A stretch of 25,372 nucleotides of DNA from Synergistaceae bacterium UBA1037 (GTDB lineage Bacteria; Synergistota; Synergistia; Synergistales; Synergistaceae). Position 1 is the first letter of the stretch; every line of letters starts with the position of its first letter. The position numbers and the translations under genes are program-made. The notes under the pieces were generated by a model that worked only from the letters and a program-made list of their open reading frames with translations, made no database searches and had not been told where the DNA came from. The stretch lies in contig DCEE01000049.1 of NCBI GenBank assembly GCA_002316795.1, positions 15,437-40,808 of the forward strand. Reading direction: 5' to 3'. This document shows positions 21,800 to 25,372 of the stretch, in pieces.

Positions 21800-22825
21800 C
21801 TACCTTTTCCAGAAACGGCGTCCCGTGGCTGCGTGCCACTGCGATATCGGCTGGTCGTCAGCAAGGTCTTTTACGGAGTCATTCCAGCAGAAGACCCTGA
21901 AATCGAGTTCGTCGGCCGCAGAAACTATCATGGCCTCGGGTGTGGCAGGGACAACAGGAGAACCGAACTCCCTCTGTCCGTGATGGCTCAGCAGAATATG
22001 AGCCAGCTGGAGCCTGATGGAGCTGTCAAGCTGTGCGCTCTCTGCAAGTTCCACAAACATTGAATACCCTATCGCTATATGGTCAAGAACAGCCCCTTCA
22101 AGGGTCATCTCCGGGATCGAACCCATCTTGTAGGATCCGAGTTTGCCGAGGTCGTGAAGGAGTCCGCCAGCTGTTACTATGTCGACGTCTATGTCATAGC
22201 CCGATGTCCTGAATGAAAGTGCCATCGCCCTGGCACACTCGGTAACTGACAGCGTATGCTCAAGAAGTCCGTTCGCGTACGCGTGGTGGTGGCTCACAGC
22301 TGCGGGCCAGTCACGGAACTGCTTCCATGTCTCGCCTTTATATACATATCTGATGAATTCCGCCACTTCCGCACGGCAGGAGGATACGAGCTCCTCATAT
22401 CTTTTCAGAAGTTCCTCCAGTGCTATCGGCGATCTCGGGAGATACTGCGAAGGGGGAAACTTCTCCTGGTCCAGCAGAGTCAGCTTGTTGAAGTTGAACT
22501 GTATCTGCCCCCTGAATTCAGTTGTTTTGCCCTCCACTCCCATCGTACAGCCGGCAACATTCCTAAGCTTCCCGTCATCCAGCCTTTTTGCCGGAGAAGA
22601 TGGGTCCAGTTCGGGATCAGACCTGTCAAACCAGACGGCATCCGACCATATCTTTGCCTCAAGCGTACCGGACTGGTCCGTCACAGCCATCTCGAAGTAG
22701 GGTTTTCCGTTTTTGTCATTTTTCTGAAAAAGCGAGGATACAACGAATATTGCCTTAAATGATGACCCAGAGGTCATTTTGCGGATATCTTGGCTGTTTT
22801 TCAGTGCAGATTGTGTTTCTGGCAT
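21800..22825 (-). CDS. yhaM: YhaM-like OB/HD-domain 3'-5' exoribonuclease
   Basis: Bacillus YhaM trims RNA 3' ends and can act on single-stranded DNA. This 341-residue protein has the same plan: an OB-fold nucleic-acid-binding domain (about 20-120, KPYFEMAVTDQSGTLEAKIW), then an HD hydrolase domain with His190 (LLEH), His224-Asp225 (LLHDLGK), His249, His281-282 (SHHG) and Asp305 as likely metal ligands. The ATG follows GGAAGGAAG. It is the first gene of a three-gene run with the pseudouridine synthase and DUF1847, and may link RNA processing and modification. Gene symbol by family resemblance. Confidence 0.88.
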   Translation of the reverse strand: MPETQSALKNSQDIRKMTSGSSFKAIFVVSSLFQKNDKNGKPYFEMAVTDQSGTLEAKIWSDAVWFDRSDPELDPSSPAKRLDDGKLRNVAGCTMGVEGKTTEFRGQIQFNFNKLTLLDQEKFPPSQYLPRSPIALEELLKRYEELVSSCRAEVAEFIRYVYKGETWKQFRDWPAAVSHHHAYANGLLEHTLSVTECARAMALSFRTSGYDIDVDIVTAGGLLHDLGKLGSYKMGSIPEMTLEGAVLDHIAIGYSMFVELAESAQLDSSIRLQLAHILLSHHGQREFGSPVVPATPEAMIVSAADELDFRVFCWNDSVKDLADDQPISQWHAATGRRFWKR

Positions 22826-22870
22826 ATTTATCTTCCTTCCGGTGCATGTTTGCTTCGAAATTCCAATTTA

Positions 22871-22899
22871 ATAATAGACGCTTAAGCCAACTATTGAAA
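22871..22899 (-). promoter_or_regulatory. Weak candidate promoter for the yhaM run
   Basis: On the minus strand TTTCAA (22899-22894, 3 of 6) and TATTAT (22876-22871, 5 of 6) are 17 bases apart. The -10 is good and the -35 poor. The predicted leader is about 40 bases. Confidence 0.35.
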
Positions 22900-22942
22900 G
22901 GGGCAATGCGTTGTTCGTACCGCTGATATATCATTTTTCTCA

Positions 22943-22970
22943 GTGACAATCTGCTTTTTTTGTGTATAAT
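22943..22970 (+). promoter_or_regulatory. Promoter for the aminotransferase
   Basis: GTGACA (22943-22948, 5 of 6) and a perfect TATAAT (22965-22970) are separated by 16 bases. Transcription should start near 22977. A 7-bp hairpin, CTCTTTC-ACAA-GAAAGAG (22982-22999), then forms almost at the 5' end of the message and may stabilise it. Confidence 0.75.
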
Positions 22971-23038
22971 GACAATGCGGTCTCTTTCACAAGAAAGAGG
23001 CAATTATGTTATGTTAATATTTTTTGGAGGGATTTGCT

Positions 23039-24247
23039 ATGAGTTCGGTAAACTGGAATGCAAGGCTTTCGGATATAGCCCTTAACGTCAAACCTTCACC
23101 CATCAGGGCTCTTATGAAATACACAAAGACCCCGGGCGTGATATCTTTTGCAGGAGGCAACCCCGACCCTGCTGTTTTCCCTGTAACTGAGTTTTCTGAA
23201 GCTTCTGCCATACTGGCCCGAGAAGGCAAAGATGTCCTTCAGTACGGGGCTACAGACGGTTATGCGCCGCTTAAGGAATACATCGCAAAATGGATGGCTC
23301 CGAGGATGGGCCGTGAGACAAAACCGGAAGAGATGCTGATCACAACGGGATCACAGGAAGGTATGGACCTTCTCTGCAGCGTTCTTCTGAACGACGGTGA
23401 CACAATAATAGTAGAGGGTCCCACATACCCGGGAGCGATCCATGCAATGAGAAACCGCGGAGCCCGCTTCATCTCCGTCCCGTGCGATAAAGACGGCATG
23501 TGCGTTGATCTTCTTCCCGGCATTATCGAACAGGGGCGCAAGGACGGACACGTGATCAAGTTCATCTACACGATAGTGAACTTCCAGAACCCATCCGGAT
23601 CCACCCTTTCTGAGGAGCGCAGGGCGAAGCTGCTTGATATCGCCGAGAAGTATGATCTTATAATCTTCGAGGACGACCCCTACGGACACCTGCGCTACAC
23701 GGGGAACCACGTACCGACTATCTTCTCTATGGATAAAAAACAGAGCGGAAGAGTCGTCTACGCTTGCTCTTTCTCCAAGATACTGGCCCCGGGAACACGT
23801 GTGGCATGGATAGTCGGAGATCCCGAGCTTATGCAGAAACTCGTCATGATCAAGCAGGGTACGAACCTCTGCTCGAGCGTCGTAGCACAGGCACTGGTCT
23901 ATGAATACTGCAGACTTGGACACCTTGACGGCTTCCTCCCCAAGATCATCGCCCACTATGCGAAGAAACGCGATGCCATGGAGGCCGGATTCAAGAAATA
24001 CCTGCCGTCCAACACGATCTACAACACCCCGGAAGGCGGCTTCTTCTTCTGGCTGCAGGTCCCCGGAGTCGACTCGACAGCCCTCTTCATGAAGGCGATC
24101 GAGCATGGAGTCGCGTTCGTTACCGGTCCCTCCTTCTTCGTAGATGGTTCCGGACTTGATTTCATGCGCACCTGCTTCACATTCGCGCAGCCGGAAGAGC
24201 TCGAAGAGGGCGCAAAACGCCTCGGCGAAGCAATAAAGGCTCTTTAA
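23039..24247 (+). CDS. PLP-dependent aminotransferase, class I/II
   Basis: A fold-type I aminotransferase of 402 residues. The PLP lysine is Lys247 in SFSKILAPGTRVAW. Other cofactor residues are in NFQNPSG (Asn184) and EDDPYG (Asp212, Tyr215), and GSQEGMDLL is the phosphate-binding loop. The FAGGNPDPAVFP N-terminus resembles the 2-aminoadipate/kynurenine aminotransferase group (LysN-like), with a branched or aromatic amino acid as other possible substrates. Fermentation of amino acids is common in Synergistota, so a catabolic role would fit. GGAGG lies 9 bases before the ATG at 23039; a TTG 15 bases earlier overlaps this site and is unlikely. The gene is monocistronic with its own promoter and terminator. 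Confidence 0.95.
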   Translation: MSSVNWNARLSDIALNVKPSPIRALMKYTKTPGVISFAGGNPDPAVFPVTEFSEASAILAREGKDVLQYGATDGYAPLKEYIAKWMAPRMGRETKPEEMLITTGSQEGMDLLCSVLLNDGDTIIVEGPTYPGAIHAMRNRGARFISVPCDKDGMCVDLLPGIIEQGRKDGHVIKFIYTIVNFQNPSGSTLSEERRAKLLDIAEKYDLIIFEDDPYGHLRYTGNHVPTIFSMDKKQSGRVVYACSFSKILAPGTRVAWIVGDPELMQKLVMIKQGTNLCSSVVAQALVYEYCRLGHLDGFLPKIIAHYAKKRDAMEAGFKKYLPSNTIYNTPEGGFFFWLQVPGVDSTALFMKAIEHGVAFVTGPSFFVDGSGLDFMRTCFTFAQPEELEEGAKRLGEAIKAL

Positions 24248-24273
24248 ATAAGCGTTCTGACAGCATAAACGGG

Positions 24274-24300
24274 GCGGCCTCTCTTAGGAGGCCGCTTTTT
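24274..24300 (+). terminator. Strong terminator after the aminotransferase
   Basis: GCGGCCTC (24274-24281) and GAGGCCGC (24288-24295) form a perfect 8-bp GC-rich stem around a 6-base loop, followed by five T residues. It separates the aminotransferase from mnmE. Confidence 0.92.
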
Positions 24301-24332
24301 CCATGCTCCCGCGATGTTAAAGCAAACGGCCG

Positions 24333-24362
24333 TTGATACAACGATCGAAGGAAGATTATAAT
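24333..24362 (+). promoter_or_regulatory. Promoter for mnmE
   Basis: TTGATA (24333-24338, 5 of 6) and a perfect TATAAT (24357-24362) are 18 bases apart. The predicted start near 24369 leaves a short leader of about 18 bases, with the ribosome binding site close to the 5' end. Confidence 0.75.
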
Positions 24363-24386
24363 GGAGAGGCAAAGGGAGGCGGGACC

Positions 24387-25372
24387 ATGGAGGACATCAT
24401 CACCGCGATGGCTACAGCGTGGGGAGAGGGCGGCATCGCAGTCGTCAGGCTTTCAGGGGAAGGTTCAGTAGATATGGCCGACAAAATATTCGCGGGAAAG
24501 AAGAATCTGGCCGACCTGCCTGCGCGTTTCCTGACACTGGGGAAACTTCGCTCGGCTGAAGGCGATTTTTTTGACGAGGTGCTCGCTGTAAGGTTTGACA
24601 AAGGCGCAAGCTACACGGCAGAGGAGTGCGTGGAGTTTCACTGCCACGGAGGACTCCTGCCCGCACAGAAGTGCATCGAACAGCTGTGTTCTGCAGGTGC
24701 CAGGCTGGCACAGCCGGGGGAATTCACCCGCAGAGCCTTCGTAAACGGGAGGATAGATCTGCCCCAGGCTGAAGCGGTGCTCGGGATCATCCGTGCAGAG
24801 AGCGATGAAGCGCTTTACGCCTCATCAAGGACCCTTCAGGGGACCTTTGCAGAAAAGCTGAGTATACTGCTTGACAGAATGACCGGGCTTGCCGCATTTT
24901 TAGAGGTGGATCTGGATTTTCCCGAAGAGGACGATGGTTACATAGCAAGGGACGAATGCGAAAACCGCCTTGATGACCTGATCAGGGAAAGTGGGGCCAT
25001 ACTGGACGGCTGCCGTTCCGGACTGATCCTCCGAGAGGGCATAAGGACTGCCATAATAGGCCGGCCCAACGTTGGCAAGTCATCCTTGCTCAATGCGCTT
25101 TTAAAGGAAGAAAGGGCTATTGTCACCCCAGTTCCAGGGACTACCAGGGACAGGATCGAGGAGACCTTGATCCATAGGGGGATACCGATCAGGATCATAG
25201 ACACCGCCGGCATTCGCGATACTGAAGATGAGGTAGAGTGCATCGGGGTGAACCAGTCAATAAGGTCAATGGCGGAGGCAGATCTCCGTGTCTGGGTAAT
25301 AGACGCAGGCGACGATCTGACAGAGGAAGAGACGGAACTCGGCAGAAGGGTCTCTTCGATGAAACACATAAT
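24387..25372 (+). CDS. mnmE: tRNA modification GTPase MnmE (5' part, runs off window)
   Basis: MnmE with MnmG makes the 5-carboxymethylaminomethyl group on U34 of certain tRNAs. The frame is open from the ATG at 24387 to the window end (328 codons), so the C-terminus is missing. The N-terminal formyl-folate-binding domain begins MEDIITAMATAWGEGGIAVV and includes QPGEFTRRAFVNGRIDLPQA. A helical domain follows, then the G domain with G1 GRPNVGKSSL, G2 PGTTRDR and G3 DTAG. GGAGG lies 7 bases upstream of the ATG. The C-terminal Cys motif and G4/G5 lie beyond the window. Confidence 0.97.
   Translation, partial: MEDIITAMATAWGEGGIAVVRLSGEGSVDMADKIFAGKKNLADLPARFLTLGKLRSAEGDFFDEVLAVRFDKGASYTAEECVEFHCHGGLLPAQKCIEQLCSAGARLAQPGEFTRRAFVNGRIDLPQAEAVLGIIRAESDEALYASSRTLQGTFAEKLSILLDRMTGLAAFLEVDLDFPEEDDGYIARDECENRLDDLIRESGAILDGCRSGLILREGIRTAIIGRPNVGKSSLLNALLKEERAIVTPVPGTTRDRIEETLIHRGIPIRIIDTAGIRDTEDEVECIGVNQSIRSMAEADLRVWVIDAGDDLTEEETELGRRVSSMKHI

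Overview
The window looks like a chromosomal housekeeping region from a Gram-negative bacterium, most likely of the phylum Synergistota. That placement rests on gene order and protein style read by eye, not on a search. No tRNA, rRNA, CRISPR array, phage or transposase gene was seen. Almost all space is coding, and most genes lie on the minus strand in tightly packed, often overlapping runs.

Layout from high to low coordinates. 24387-25372 (+): the 5' part of mnmE, with a near-consensus promoter. 23039-24247 (+): a PLP aminotransferase with its own promoter and a strong terminator. 22825-20244 (-): an HD/OB exoribonuclease of the YhaM type, an RluA-family pseudouridine synthase and a DUF1847 cysteine-rich protein. 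20082-15001 (-): rpsO, pnp, dut and thrS, with a strong promoter before rpsO, a terminator-like hairpin between rpsO and pnp, and a terminator after thrS. 13529-14875 (+): a lone exported metallophosphoesterase. 13098-2500 (-): a possible eleven-gene superoperon, infC-rpmI-rplT-ktrB-ktrA-pheS-pheT-zapB-zapA-cvpA-mutS2. It combines translation (IF-3, L35, L20, PheRS), potassium uptake (KtrAB), cell-division accessory proteins and MutS2. It begins with a structured leader carrying an attenuator-like hairpin, and infC appears to start at an AUA codon. 1647-121 (-): a membrane-bound Cache/GGDEF diguanylate cyclase.

The unusual part is the non-coding DNA at 1-117 and about 1967-2497. Three copies of a 126-bp, CAATTG-bounded palindromic element are present, one cut by the window edge. 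Their outer and inner stems differ in sequence but stay self-complementary, while two internal boxes and an apical hairpin are conserved. Two copies lie within a few bases of the stop codons of the diguanylate cyclase and mutS2. Next to them, 2054-2188 holds five successive small hairpins. Each has a different stem, and each stem is followed at once by a near-constant linker (AAATTC plus three bases). The array seems to sit inside a fourth, degenerate member of the same family. I do not recognise either structure as a described element, and they are the best candidates here for something new.
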